NCBI GenBank assembly: GCA_050180235.1
Contig: JBFXEJ010000018.1
Location: 1-64,000 of the forward strand
Direction of reading: 5' to 3'
From: JAABRU01 sp050180235
Lineage (GTDB): Bacteria; Desulfobacterota; Desulfobacteria; Desulfobacterales; Desulfococcaceae
Length of the DNA: 64,000 nt
Shown: positions 50,557 through 59,488 of the stretch, piece by piece
Layout of the letters: each line of letters begins with the position of its first letter
Numbering within the stretch: position 1 is the stretch's first letter
Translations under genes and position numbers: made by a program
The notes under the pieces: generated by a model
Database searches by the model: none
What the model saw: the letters and a program-made list of their open reading frames with translations, nothing else
What the model was told of the DNA's origin: nothing

Positions 50557-53500
50557 ATGAACATTTCTCAGAAAAGCGATATGAAATCCTTTTTTGATCC
50601 GACCGTTAAGGCCATCAGCACAGCACTGGAACTGCCCGCAGCCATATGGCTTTTTGATGAAGAAAAAAAAGAATTCCGAATTGTCTGCGCTTATGATTTG
50701 TCAGATGAGTTTATCCAGGATGCGGTTGTGAGTGAAGAACGGGCAGTTTCTGTAATAAAGGAGAAATTTGAAAAGCAGAAAAGCCTCATTGTTCCGGATA
50801 TTCAGAATGCCCCGTTTTGGAGACGCAAGGCAGAGGCAGAGAAGATGAATCTGAAATCTGCTGTTGCATCCACTCTGCGGATTAAAACGCAGGTTGTGGG
50901 CGGGCTGGTTGTTTACATCCCCAAAGATCAGACGGCTGATTTTAAGAAATTAGAAATAAAAATTGAATCATTCGCTGAACAAACGGTAACTGCACTTTAT
51001 TTTTATCAGAGACGAAAAGCATTGCTTGAAATAGGAAATAGATTAGCTTCAGCAATTACCCAGAAAGAATATGATATTTTTGAATTGATTAATGACCTGT
51101 CCAAACAATATCTGTATGTAAGAGATATATCCATCGCTTTATATTATGAAACAAGAAGGGAAGCTGAATTTGTCTTTGCATATAAAGAAGGACGTTGTGA
51201 AGATGTAAAAAATAACAAGGCTTGGGGGATACGTAAAATAGAAGATGAAGAAAGTAAAACCATAAAAGTCATTCGTTCCAAACATTATTGGCATATTCCA
51301 ACCCGAAATGAGAAGAAGGATGAGACATTAATAAGAACCGGTTCATGGCTTGGTGTCCCAATGATTGCTGGTAATAATGTATTGGGTGTCATAGCAACTT
51401 ACAATTATGAACAAGATAATTTTTTCAATGATGATGACATAACTGTATTTCAAACGCTGGCTGATCAGGCTGCAATTGCCATTCATAATATGAGATGCTA
51501 TAAAACAGAACAAAATCAGAGACAATATTCTGATATATTAAGAAAAACGTTTGAAAAAATTGAGATCACAAAAGATCGGCACATTTTATGCGCTCAAATA
51601 GTTGAGCAGTTATCTGAAATTGTTAAATTTGATTTTGCATCTATTGAACTCATCAGAGACGATAAAATCTTACTATATGCCCATAGAGGTAATTCATATT
51701 TCTATTCAGAAAATACTGGAAAAACTTTTGAACGATTTAACATCAATAAGGATGAAAAAATAATCATTTCTAACAAAAATGATTATTTTCGCAAAATCAT
51801 TCTTGCTTTACGTAATTCTGGAAAAAATCTGATTGGTATGTTAAATATCATCTGTTCTGTAGAAGAAACAGAAAAAAATCTTGATCTGCTAAAACAATTT
51901 GCAAACCAAGTCTCAGCAAAGCTATTGGAAAATGATATTTTTTTGAAAGAAAAAATTAAAGCATTACTCGATATTGGAATGAAATTGAATGTTGGATTTC
52001 AGCTTAGTGAGGAAGAAATATATTCCCTGATACTAGAACATGTTACAGAAAAATTGGGATTAAAAAATTTTTTCATTGCCTTATATGATATAGAGCATAA
52101 TGCAATTGAATTTAAAATTGCATCTTCAAGTGGTCGGAAAGTATCAGTTAATTCCAATCATGGATTTAAAAACAGGAAGTTTGGAGATGAGAAAATTGAG
52201 AATGTTATTATGACAAATGAGTATTTATTGCTTAACTCCCTTGAAGAATTAGAAAATTTTGGTGTTAATATTGGTAATAAAACTGCGAAATCATGGCTTG
52301 GTGTGCCAATGCGATTTGGTGGAAAAGTGATAGGTGTTATGGGAAGTTATCATGATAAAGAGAATTATTTTGAAAATGAAGATGTCGGTATGCTTCAAGG
52401 GATAGCGAATTATTTTGTTATTGCTATTGAGAACATACGCTTAAAAGATAATAGAATTAAATCACTTAAAAGTATTACCAAGCTTATCACTGTTTCCTCT
52501 GACATAGATAAAATTAGCAATCATATTTTGTTAATACTGAACAATATGATGAAAAAAGGCTGTTTAAGTGATATTCTATTGTTGGATAATAATTCGAATA
52601 CACTTAAAATAAAATGGCTTAAGGGTACTTTTGCCGCAAAAGATATTAATGTGCAAATCAAAATAGGTGAAGGCATTACTGGTTGGGTTGCTGAACATAA
52701 AGAACCTTTGTATATCCCAAATGTAAGGAAAGATAAAAGATATATTGAAGTACATAGAAATATAAATTCAGAAATAGCTGTCCCTTTGATTGAAGGAGAT
52801 AATTTGATAGGTGTTTTAAATGTTGAACATGATGAAATAGAAGCATTTACTGAAGATGATTTTGAATTATCAAAAGTGATAGGCAATATAGCAGCGATAG
52901 CTATCAATAATGCAAAATTATATGACCGTATTACCAAAGACCAGAATCTGTTGCGCACATTGATAGACAATATCCCTGATCATGTCTATATTAAAAATAC
53001 TGACAGCAGATTTCTGAATGCAAACAAAAAAATGCTGAAATCATTTGTCTTGAAAACAGTGAATGAGATAATTGGAAAAAATGATTTCGATTTTTTCCCA
53101 AAAAAAGATGCGGAAGAATATTTTAAGGAAGAGCAAACTGTTATTAATTCGGATCAGCCGATATGCCAGAAAGAGTATCAAAAAGAGGATAAATGGTTTT
53201 TGGTAACCAAAGTTCCTTTTAAAGATGAAAAAGGTAAAATTTTAGGGATTGTTGGTATTAACAGAGATATTACAAAAAGGAAAAAAAATCGGGAAAAAAT
53301 AGACAACCTGGTTCTTCAGCAAAAAGTGCTGATCGATCTGGCGCAGAATTTGACATCTTCCATTCAATTGACAGAAGACGATATTTTTAACATTATTCGG
53401 GAAAAAAGTCTTGGTTTGTTAATGGAAATGAATAACATGTTCATCGGCCTGTATGATGAACAAACTGATCTGATTCATTTCCCTCTGGCTTTTAAAGATG

Positions 53501-54567
53501 GAAAACCAACCAAGATTATGGAAGGTGAAGAACGAAAGAAAAGTGGAAAAAAAGGGAGAACAGAATATATTATTGAAACAAAAAAATCTATGTTCTGTGA
53601 GACAAAAGAGCAGGCAAAAGAATGGTATAAGCAAGCCGGCCATGGGGAATTCATGGGAGATGAACTGGCTTCTTTTATCGGTGTACCCATGATGACAGGC
53701 GACAAAGTGCTGGGCGTGGTTGCCACCTATCACCCCACCAAAGACTATGTTTACAGCAAAGATGATCTTGAAATTCTTCAGACAATGGCAAACATAGCAG
53801 CTATTGCTTTGCAGAATGCAAGACTTGTCACTGATTTAAGAGATGCTCAGGCTCATATTGCAGACCGGGAAAGTGAACTTGTCAAGAGCGGTCTTGCTAT
53901 GGACTTTATCCATAAAATGAATAATATTGCCGGAACAATTTCTCCGTGGATTTCATTGATTAAACGGAGACTTGATAAAACAACAGACCCTAAAATTTTT
54001 GAATATCTGGAGAAGGTAAAACGGGATACAACCCTCATGCTTAAAGAAGCAAATGATCTGAAAAACCTCCGGCCTCTTCCGGGATCTCCATATATAAAAG
54101 AGGCTATTAATATGGAAGAGCTTACCGGATCTATTATCGGTCAGCTTGAAATGCTCTATCCACCTGAAATTAAATTTAATTTTAAATATGAAAAAAATAT
54201 GTTGCAAGTTCGTGGCATCAAAGACCATCTCTCTACAGCTATATACAGTATAATGCAAAACGGCATCAACGCTATTTCAGGTAAAGGGACAATGGTAATT
54301 CATATGAAAAATTTGGTTCAGAACAAAGAACATTATGTTGAAATGCATATTTCTGATACAGGCTGCGGTATTCCGAAGGATAAAATCAATAGTGTTTTTG
54401 AATATGGCATAAGCTTATGGCAGGATAAAAAAGGGACTGGTTACGGACTGTGGCGGGCGAGAAGTATTATTCAAAGTATGAAAGGAAGCATTCAGATTAT
54501 CCGCACTGAACCTGGAAAAGGCACAGAATTTATGATTCGGTTGCCTGCTGTGGAAAATAGTAAATGA
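50557..54567 (+). CDS. Multi-GAF, PAS-containing sensor histidine kinase
   Basis: The 1336-residue protein has no membrane helix. Domains in order: GAF (about 25-150), GAF (160-320, GSWLGVPMIAGNNVLGVIATY), degenerate GAF (330-460), GAF (470-645), GAF (650-790, ITGWVAEHKEPLYIPNV), PAS/PAC (800-910, DNIPDHVYIKNTDSRFLNANK), GAF (930-1100), then the phosphoacceptor helix with His1119 in AMDFIHKMNNIAG, and a HATPase (N-box QNGINAISGKG, DTGCGIP, GTGYGLW, GKGTEF). The first 400 bases are GC-richer than the AT-rich rest, which suggests a mosaic. The HATPase is closely similar to that of the HATPase-TIR protein downstream, so the two are paralogues. It heads a five-gene operon with receiver, pseudo-receiver, TIR effector and PIN genes. 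The stimulus is presumably a cytosolic small molecule. Confidence 0.92.
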   Translation: MNISQKSDMKSFFDPTVKAISTALELPAAIWLFDEEKKEFRIVCAYDLSDEFIQDAVVSEERAVSVIKEKFEKQKSLIVPDIQNAPFWRRKAEAEKMNLKSAVASTLRIKTQVVGGLVVYIPKDQTADFKKLEIKIESFAEQTVTALYFYQRRKALLEIGNRLASAITQKEYDIFELINDLSKQYLYVRDISIALYYETRREAEFVFAYKEGRCEDVKNNKAWGIRKIEDEESKTIKVIRSKHYWHIPTRNEKKDETLIRTGSWLGVPMIAGNNVLGVIATYNYEQDNFFNDDDITVFQTLADQAAIAIHNMRCYKTEQNQRQYSDILRKTFEKIEITKDRHILCAQIVEQLSEIVKFDFASIELIRDDKILLYAHRGNSYFYSENTGKTFERFNINKDEKIIISNKNDYFRKIILALRNSGKNLIGMLNIICSVEETEKNLDLLKQFANQVSAKLLENDIFLKEKIKALLDIGMKLNVGFQLSEEEIYSLILEHVTEKLGLKNFFIALYDIEHNAIEFKIASSSGRKVSVNSNHGFKNRKFGDEKIENVIMTNEYLLLNSLEELENFGVNIGNKTAKSWLGVPMRFGGKVIGVMGSYHDKENYFENEDVGMLQGIANYFVIAIENIRLKDNRIKSLKSITKLITVSSDIDKISNHILLILNNMMKKGCLSDILLLDNNSNTLKIKWLKGTFAAKDINVQIKIGEGITGWVAEHKEPLYIPNVRKDKRYIEVHRNINSEIAVPLIEGDNLIGVLNVEHDEIEAFTEDDFELSKVIGNIAAIAINNAKLYDRITKDQNLLRTLIDNIPDHVYIKNTDSRFLNANKKMLKSFVLKTVNEIIGKNDFDFFPKKDAEEYFKEEQTVINSDQPICQKEYQKEDKWFLVTKVPFKDEKGKILGIVGINRDITKRKKNREKIDNLVLQQKVLIDLAQNLTSSIQLTEDDIFNIIREKSLGLLMEMNNMFIGLYDEQTDLIHFPLAFKDGKPTKIMEGEERKKSGKKGRTEYIIETKKSMFCETKEQAKEWYKQAGHGEFMGDELASFIGVPMMTGDKVLGVVATYHPTKDYVYSKDDLEILQTMANIAAIALQNARLVTDLRDAQAHIADRESELVKSGLAMDFIHKMNNIAGTISPWISLIKRRLDKTTDPKIFEYLEKVKRDTTLMLKEANDLKNLRPLPGSPYIKEAINMEELTGSIIGQLEMLYPPEIKFNFKYEKNMLQVRGIKDHLSTAIYSIMQNGINAISGKGTMVIHMKNLVQNKEHYVEMHISDTGCGIPKDKINSVFEYGISLWQDKKGTGYGLWRARSIIQSMKGSIQIIRTEPGKGTEFMIRLPAVENSK

Positions 54568-54660
54568 ATATGGAATATTAGATAAGACAAACCATAATAT
54601 ATATGTTCAGATTGTATGTAATTTTTTGTCGAATTTACAATTTTATTTAGGAGGTTAAGG

Positions 54661-55077
54661 ATGCAAAACGGAACAGGTGTACGAAAAGGGAAAATCCTTG
54701 TTGTAGATGATCAGCAGGGCTGGCAGGAATTACTGGAAGATATTCTGACGCAAAAGGGGTATAAAGTGAAAAAAGCGGATAATCTGAAAAATGCCAGAGA
54801 TTTATTAAAAACTGAAAAATTTGATATTGCTGTTTTAGACATGCGTTTAGTTGATGCTTCATCCTATAATATCGATGGTATGCGGGTATTAAAAGAAGCG
54901 AAAAAACTGCAACCTACTATTAAAGCTATCATCTTAACTGGTTATTCTGATAAAGAGCAAAAAGACAGGGCTAGAGATTTCTACGGTGCGGATGGTTATT
55001 ATGAAAAAGCACCGGATGGCAATCCTTTCGATATCGATAAATTCATTCAGATTATATCTGATTTGCCGAAGTCGTGA
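54661..55077 (+). CDS. Single-domain response regulator
   Basis: The 138-residue receiver has KILVVDDQQGWQELLEDIL (acidic pair near 17-18), the phosphoacceptor Asp in IAVLDMRLVD, the conserved Thr in IILTGYSDKEQ and a lysine in GYYEKAPDGNP. There is no output domain. GGAGG six bases before ATG gives strong translation. It is presumably phosphorylated by the upstream kinase and may act by binding the downstream HATPase-TIR protein. Confidence 0.9.
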   Translation: MQNGTGVRKGKILVVDDQQGWQELLEDILTQKGYKVKKADNLKNARDLLKTEKFDIAVLDMRLVDASSYNIDGMRVLKEAKKLQPTIKAIILTGYSDKEQKDRARDFYGADGYYEKAPDGNPFDIDKFIQIISDLPKS

Positions 55078-55121
55078 TAGCTATCTTTTGATTTATCATC
55101 AATAATACATGAGAGGAAGTT

Positions 55122-55691
55122 ATGTTTGCTAATACTGATTGTGTTCATTATCAAGTGCAATTGCATCAACTATTTTATAATATTATTGATTTGTTGTTTA
55201 TAAATCTTGATGAACTGATGTCTATTATCCTTCAGACTAGTCAGGATATTCCTTCTTCTGGAAAAATTATTGAAAAATATGAAATACAACCAACTAATCT
55301 TTTGTCAAATAGCAAAAAACAGAAATATGATTTGCTTTTGATTGATTATAATCCAAGTTGGAGAGAAATTTTTATAGAAGCATTGGAAGATGATGGGGTC
55401 ACTTATGAAACAGCTTCTGATTATGAAGAAATTATAGATAAAATCGAAACAAAACAGTATAGTGCAATTTGTCTGAGTATTTCAGATAACTGGTTTAATA
55501 TCTTATCAATGATAAACAATAACTATCCTCAAATACCGATTATATTGATAAGCAATAATCTGTCTGAAACAAATATTCATAATATTCGAAAGAGATATAA
55601 TATTAAAGGAATAATTTTTAAGACCGGAGAAAACAGTTATTATGATTTTGTTTCTGATATTAAAAAAATTTTAATAAAAATAATTGGTTAA
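55122..55691 (+). CDS. Pseudo-receiver protein
   Basis: The 189-residue protein has an N-terminal helical region (1-65) and a receiver-like domain: YDLLLIDYNPSWREIFIEALEDDG, AICLSISDNWFNI in place of the phosphoacceptor strand, IPIILISNNLSE and IKGIIFKTGENSYYDF. The aspartate at the usual phosphorylation position is missing (ISDNW is shifted), so it is probably a phosphorylation-independent receiver. AGAGGAAG precedes the ATG. It sits between the receiver and the HATPase-TIR gene and may be a scaffold or decoy. Confidence 0.75.
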   Translation: MFANTDCVHYQVQLHQLFYNIIDLLFINLDELMSIILQTSQDIPSSGKIIEKYEIQPTNLLSNSKKQKYDLLLIDYNPSWREIFIEALEDDGVTYETASDYEEIIDKIETKQYSAICLSISDNWFNILSMINNNYPQIPIILISNNLSETNIHNIRKRYNIKGIIFKTGENSYYDFVSDIKKILIKIIG

Positions 55692-55709
55692 ATTTTAAGG
55701 AATAAGAAT

Positions 55710-56882
55710 ATGAAAAATAATATAGATGAATTACTCAAATGTGTTTATGAAGATGAAGATAGAAATATTAACAAAATTATTGACCGCTGCTGTGAAAAAG
55801 TTGCCAATATTCCGGCATACATCCAATTAATGAAAGGATATGTAAATTCGGAATGCAAGGGGAAAGATAAAATTATTAGTTATTTGGATTCAATAGATAT
55901 TAATATTAAAAAAGTTCTCAAATTAAGAATGCCAGAATTTGTTGATATTGAGTGTCAAATCAGCTCTATTTTGGGACAATTTAGGGAGGTTGACCTTAGT
56001 TTATTTAATTTTATATCAGAATTATCATCATCATATGATTGTAACGTAAAAACTCTTTTTTTTGATGCTGTTTATGAAATTATTAAAAATGCTGTGAATT
56101 CAATTTCAGGTAAAGGGAAAATAGATGTTCAATTAAATACAATATGTAAAAATAATACAAAATATATCAAAATAAGTATCTCTGATACAGGATGTGGTAT
56201 TCCTAAAGATAAACATAACTCTATATTTGATCCTGGCACAACTTATTGGGCTAACAGCAAATGTGCTGGAAGTAAAGGAATTGGTCTTTGGAAAGCATGC
56301 CATATTATTCAGAAACTTGATGGATATATTGGAGTGCAAAGTAAAATAGGAAAAGGTTCTACTTTTATAATTGAAGTTCCGTTAAGACAAGATAATTTTA
56401 TCTGTAAAAATATCAAAACCCAAAAAGGGAAAAGACAAAAAAAGAAAAAAGAAATTCATGTAATGCAGAATGAAACAATTCAAATAAAAGTTTTCATCAG
56501 CTATGCCAATGAAGATTATCAGATTGCCAAAAGACTTTATGATCATTTTAAAAAATGTACAGGTATAGTACCGTGGTTAGATCGGGAAGACCTTCTTCCC
56601 GGTCAGAATTGGAGAGAAACCATACCCCGCATTATCAGAGAATCATCCTATTTTTTATTATTAATTTCAAAGAATTCTGTTTCAAAAAAGGGGTTTGTTC
56701 AAAAAGAACAGAAAATTGCTTTGGAATTGCTTGATGAATTCCCTTCAGATGAATTTTTTATTATTCCGGCAAGACTTGATAACACCGAACCCATTGATGA
56801 AAAACTCAGAAATCTTCACTGGGCTGATCTTTCTGATTATGAAAAAGGATTTCAGCAAATTTTGAAGAGTTTGCAAAAATGA
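55710..56882 (+). CDS. HATPase fused to a TIR effector domain
   Basis: The 390-residue protein has an N-terminal helical region (1-110), a histidine-kinase-type ATPase (about 112-226; N-box EIIKNAVN with Asn127, DTGCGIP at 159-165, KGIGLW at 189-194, GKGSTF at 214-219), a lysine-rich linker (235-250) and a TIR domain (258-390; KVFISYANEDYQIAKRLY, WLDREDLLPGQNW, LLISKNSVSKKGFVQKE). Glu333 in FVQKEQKIAL is at the place of the NADase glutamate of active TIR domains. No phosphoacceptor His helix is evident, so the ATPase probably acts as a switch, not as a kinase. It overlaps the next gene (PIN) by four bases. NAD hydrolysis triggered by two-component signalling is inference. Confidence 0.9.
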   Translation: MKNNIDELLKCVYEDEDRNINKIIDRCCEKVANIPAYIQLMKGYVNSECKGKDKIISYLDSIDINIKKVLKLRMPEFVDIECQISSILGQFREVDLSLFNFISELSSSYDCNVKTLFFDAVYEIIKNAVNSISGKGKIDVQLNTICKNNTKYIKISISDTGCGIPKDKHNSIFDPGTTYWANSKCAGSKGIGLWKACHIIQKLDGYIGVQSKIGKGSTFIIEVPLRQDNFICKNIKTQKGKRQKKKKEIHVMQNETIQIKVFISYANEDYQIAKRLYDHFKKCTGIVPWLDREDLLPGQNWRETIPRIIRESSYFLLLISKNSVSKKGFVQKEQKIALELLDEFPSDEFFIIPARLDNTEPIDEKLRNLHWADLSDYEKGFQQILKSLQK

Positions 56883-57404
56883 AAATTTATCTTGATAACT
56901 GCTGCTTTAATCGTCTATTTGACAATCAGTCATCAATGACAGTAAAACTGGAATCTGATGCAAAGATTTTCATCCAAAATCTGGTAAAACAGGGTCAGGT
57001 ACAGTTGATATGGTCTTTTATTCTGGATTTTGAAAACAGCGCAAATCCATATAAAGACAGAAAAGAATGGATTCTTGCATGGGAATTTTATGCAGAAGAA
57101 AATATTGCACTGAATAAAAGTATTACAGCCCGTGCTGAACATTTTCTGACACTCTCTTTTAAAAAGAAAGATGCAATTCATATTTCCTGTGCCATTGCAG
57201 GAAATTGTGAATATTTTATTACCACAGACAAAGGCATATTAGACCTCTTGCAAAAGTCAATTTTAATCCAATAAAATCAAAGGTGCAACTCCCAGTTTTG
57301 CAAGAGGTCTATTGAACAAAAAACATAAAATCAAAGATATTATCATTTTGGATCCGATTGAATTTGTCAGAATATGGGAGAAAAAGAATGCGGACAGACA
57401 CTGA
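56879..57404 (+). pseudogene. PIN-domain protein, C-terminus broken by MITE C
   Basis: The ATG overlaps the TIR-gene stop (ATGA). The frame opens MKIYLDNCCFNRLFDNQ, the PIN first acidic motif, and has FKKKDAIHISCAIAGNCEYF and FITTDKGIL, the later acidic residues. It then enters a 70-bp MITE and ends LLQKSILIQ. After the MITE the true end NKKHKIKDIIILDPIEFVRI continues to a TGA at 57402. Removing the MITE and one ATT leaves 151 codons in frame. The present product has 131 residues with a MITE-derived tail. As the acidic residues are retained it may keep some activity. The restored gene overlaps the next by 17 bases, as toxin-antitoxin partners often do. Confidence 0.9.
57241..57310. mobile_element. 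MITE family C, copy 2 (70 bp, ATT target duplication)
   Basis: AGACCTCTTGCAAAAGTCAA to GTTTTGCAAGAGGTCT with ATT at 57238-57240 and 57311-57313. Near-identical to 21343-21412. It interrupts the PIN gene. Confidence 0.93.
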
Positions 57405-57591
57405 AATCATTTATGATGCGTATAACATACTGACTTCATCAATGGATATTCTTGAAATTGAAAGATTCATTATGCTGGTTAAAAGAGATAACTTTGACTA
57501 CAGTGAATGGCGCAAAGATTTATGGGAAGATTTGTCCATAGAGGAAATCACCCAAAGAGCAATGGATTTTTCCAGAAACAAACGAAAATAA
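57388..57591 (+). CDS. Small acidic protein, putative partner of the PIN gene
   Basis: ATG 57388 follows GGGAG by seven bases and gives 67 residues (IIYDAYNILTSSMDILEIE, DNFDYSEWRKDLWEDLSIEE). It overlaps the original 3' end of the PIN gene, so the two were coupled before the MITE came in. Size, charge and position fit an antitoxin, but I recognise no family. Confidence 0.6.
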   Translation: MRTDTEIIYDAYNILTSSMDILEIERFIMLVKRDNFDYSEWRKDLWEDLSIEEITQRAMDFSRNKRK

Positions 57592-57599
57592 GGTCTTAT

Positions 57600-57908
57600 A
57601 TGAAACATGCCATTTCCAAATCAGAATTTAAAGTTCATGTGTTCCGATACTTCCGGGATGTGGAAGAAACAGGAAAAGAAATCATCATCACAGATCGCGG
57701 CAAACCTGTTTTAAAACTCATACCTTATATTGAAAATACCGAAGACATACTGAAATCGCTCCGTAATTCTGTAATAAAATATGACAACCCGACTGATCCG
57801 GTGGGAGTGGAGGATTGGGAGACATTAAAATCAATAAAACAACAGATTTTTGACAAAAACAGAAAGGAAATTCTTTATGCTCCCCCAGCCCGTACCCTAT
57901 CTTTCTGA
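57600..57908 (+). CDS. Phd/YefM-type antitoxin
   Basis: ATG 57600 is nine bases after the previous stop, with AAGG before it. The 102-residue protein has the Phd pattern ISKSEFKVHVFRYFRDVEET, GKEIIITDRGKPVLKLIPY and a variable acidic C-terminus. Its 3' end overlaps the Uma2 gene by 32 bases. No classical toxin follows, so Uma2 could be its present partner. A broken copy lies at 58521-58665. Confidence 0.8.
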   Translation: MKHAISKSEFKVHVFRYFRDVEETGKEIIITDRGKPVLKLIPYIENTEDILKSLRNSVIKYDNPTDPVGVEDWETLKSIKQQIFDKNRKEILYAPPARTLSF

Positions 57909-58443
57909 AGAAGAATATCTTGAATTTGAAAGAAATTCAGAAATAAAACACGAATATTTTGACGGTGAAACCTTTGCCGTGTCCGGCGCGTCCGAAGCGC
58001 ACAATCTGATTGTTGCCAATGTAATCGGGGAACTGGGATCACAGTTGAAAAAAAAGCCCTGCCGGGTTTATCCAAGCCACATGCGAGTGAAAATCGAAAA
58101 AACAAAACTTTACACCTATCCTGATGTGATGATTGTGTGCGGAAAAGAGATATTTGCTGATGACAAAGAAGACATGCTGCTCAATCCTGATGTGATTGTT
58201 GAAGTGCTGTCAGACTCCACAGAATCTTATGATCGGGGCAAAAAATTCAGTCATTACCGGCAGCTTGCCTCTCTGAAAGAATATGTGCTGATTTCCCAGA
58301 ACAGCCGGAAGATAGAAAGATTTTCAAAAACAGAGACCCGCCAGTGGATATGGGATGATACAGATGACGAGCATCCTGAAATCATTCTGGAATCAGTGGG
58401 ATGTTCTCTGCATCTTGACGAGGTTTATGACAAAGTTTTCTGA
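57877..58443 (+). CDS. Uma2 family (DUF820) PD-(D/E)xK nuclease-like protein
   Basis: I choose ATG 57877 (AAGGAA upstream), giving 188 residues. Features are YLEFERNSEIKHEYFDGE, the nuclease core YPDVMIVCGKE (Asp83) and NPDVIVEVLSDSTESYDRGKK (Glu109 and the following lysine), and a C-terminal beta segment. Uma2 proteins are very numerous in cyanobacteria and in multicellular Deltaproteobacteria and are presumed nucleases of mobile or addiction elements. It overlaps an antitoxin gene. Confidence 0.88.
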   Translation: MLPQPVPYLSEEEYLEFERNSEIKHEYFDGETFAVSGASEAHNLIVANVIGELGSQLKKKPCRVYPSHMRVKIEKTKLYTYPDVMIVCGKEIFADDKEDMLLNPDVIVEVLSDSTESYDRGKKFSHYRQLASLKEYVLISQNSRKIERFSKTETRQWIWDDTDDEHPEIILESVGCSLHLDEVYDKVF

Positions 58444-58520
58444 GTCCCCTGTCTGAACAGCACACAGATTTTGTCTTTGTCACGAGGATCGCCCAATGCC
58501 ATTAAATGGAAGAACGAAAT

Positions 58521-58665
58521 ATGAAACATGTCATATCCAAATCAGGATGCAGGGTTCATGTGTTCCGGTACTTTCGAAATTTGGAAGAAACAGGAAAACA
58601 GATTATATATAATTCAAACAATTTGGGTGGAACTGGCGGATGCTTCATGTTCATCAGTACATGAC
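58521..58665 (+). pseudogene. Broken duplicate of the Phd antitoxin
   Basis: MKHVISKSGCRVHVFRYFRN then LEETGKQII corresponds to the first 35 residues of the antitoxin at 57600, with strong DNA identity, after which the frame is lost. It ends at a stop near 58663. It follows the Uma2 gene by 80 bases, so the antitoxin locus seems to have been duplicated around Uma2. Confidence 0.75.
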
Positions 58666-58734
58666 ACCGGATGCAAAACATCCGAATGACAATTCCACCA
58701 TCCAAAGCATTTAACTCAGAAAAAGGAAGATTTG

Positions 58735-59112
58735 ATGGATCAGAAAGAAAAAAGAAGATTTGAACGTATGCAGTTTTCCGGCAGCAACGGTATAGCCGGC
58801 ATTTTTGTTTCAGAAACACATCCGGATCAATCTCTGACAGCAAGTATCATGGATCTGAGCCTGGGCGGCATGGGAATTGTCTTTAAAAAAGATATATCAG
58901 GGCTGCTGCATCAGGGGGATGTTCTTATACTGTCCGAAATCCGGAACATGACATCTCTGGCTTTTATGAAAAACATAAAAATGAAAATCAGATGGACTGT
59001 CCGTCAGCCTCCGGAACAGTTTGCCGCGGGATGTGAATTTGTTGAAATTTCAAAAGATTTTGCAGAAACACTGCAAAAAGTCATGGATTCATGGAAAATC
59101 CGGATCATATAG
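58735..59112 (+). CDS. PilZ-domain protein
   Basis: ATG 58735 follows AAGGAAG. The 125-residue protein has the c-di-GMP binding signature: RxxxR in KRRFERMQF (Arg7, Arg11) and IMDLSLGGMGIVF, then RWTVRQPPEQFAAGCEFVEIS. It should bind c-di-GMP and act as an effector adaptor. The disrupted diguanylate cyclase gene 380 bases downstream could have been its source of c-di-GMP. Confidence 0.9.
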   Translation: MDQKEKRRFERMQFSGSNGIAGIFVSETHPDQSLTASIMDLSLGGMGIVFKKDISGLLHQGDVLILSEIRNMTSLAFMKNIKMKIRWTVRQPPEQFAAGCEFVEISKDFAETLQKVMDSWKIRII

Positions 59113-59236
59113 GAATTTTCCCTCATTCCCATCTCCGGTGCTGAACACACTTCCTGCGGATTCTGTAAAGACAGACAGGATATCCGGTCTGCAATGCCCG
59201 TAAGAACGTTTCCATATATTTTCAGACATAAATTTT

Positions 59237-59277
59237 ACGGAAAACCGGATTTTTCGGAAAAAATCCGGTTTTTTTAA
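59237..59277. terminator. CCGG-type hairpin after the PilZ gene
   Basis: AAAACCGGATTTTT and AAAAATCCGGTTTTTTT pair around CGGA; U run on the plus strand. Confidence 0.75.
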
Positions 59278-59340
59278 TACACGAAAATTTTCGGTTGAGT
59301 ATAGTATTTTCATTAACTTTTGTCCTTTATGAACAGCAGA

Positions 59341-59390
59341 TGCAGGTGCAAAAAACCGCTCCGCTTAATTTTTGCACTCCTCCAGCCGGT
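59341..59390. repeat. Internal fragment of MITE family A
   Basis: GTGCAAAAAACCGCTCCGCTTAATTTTTGCACTCCTCC matches the interior of the elements at 21004 and 31370, without termini. Confidence 0.65.
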
Positions 59391-59488
59391 TTTGCAGAGG
59401 ACAGAAGTTGGTAAAAGAACTATACTTATACCGGCAGGAGACCGGTTTTGCAGGTTTCCTGATTTTTGTAACAGAGCAGACACAGCCA

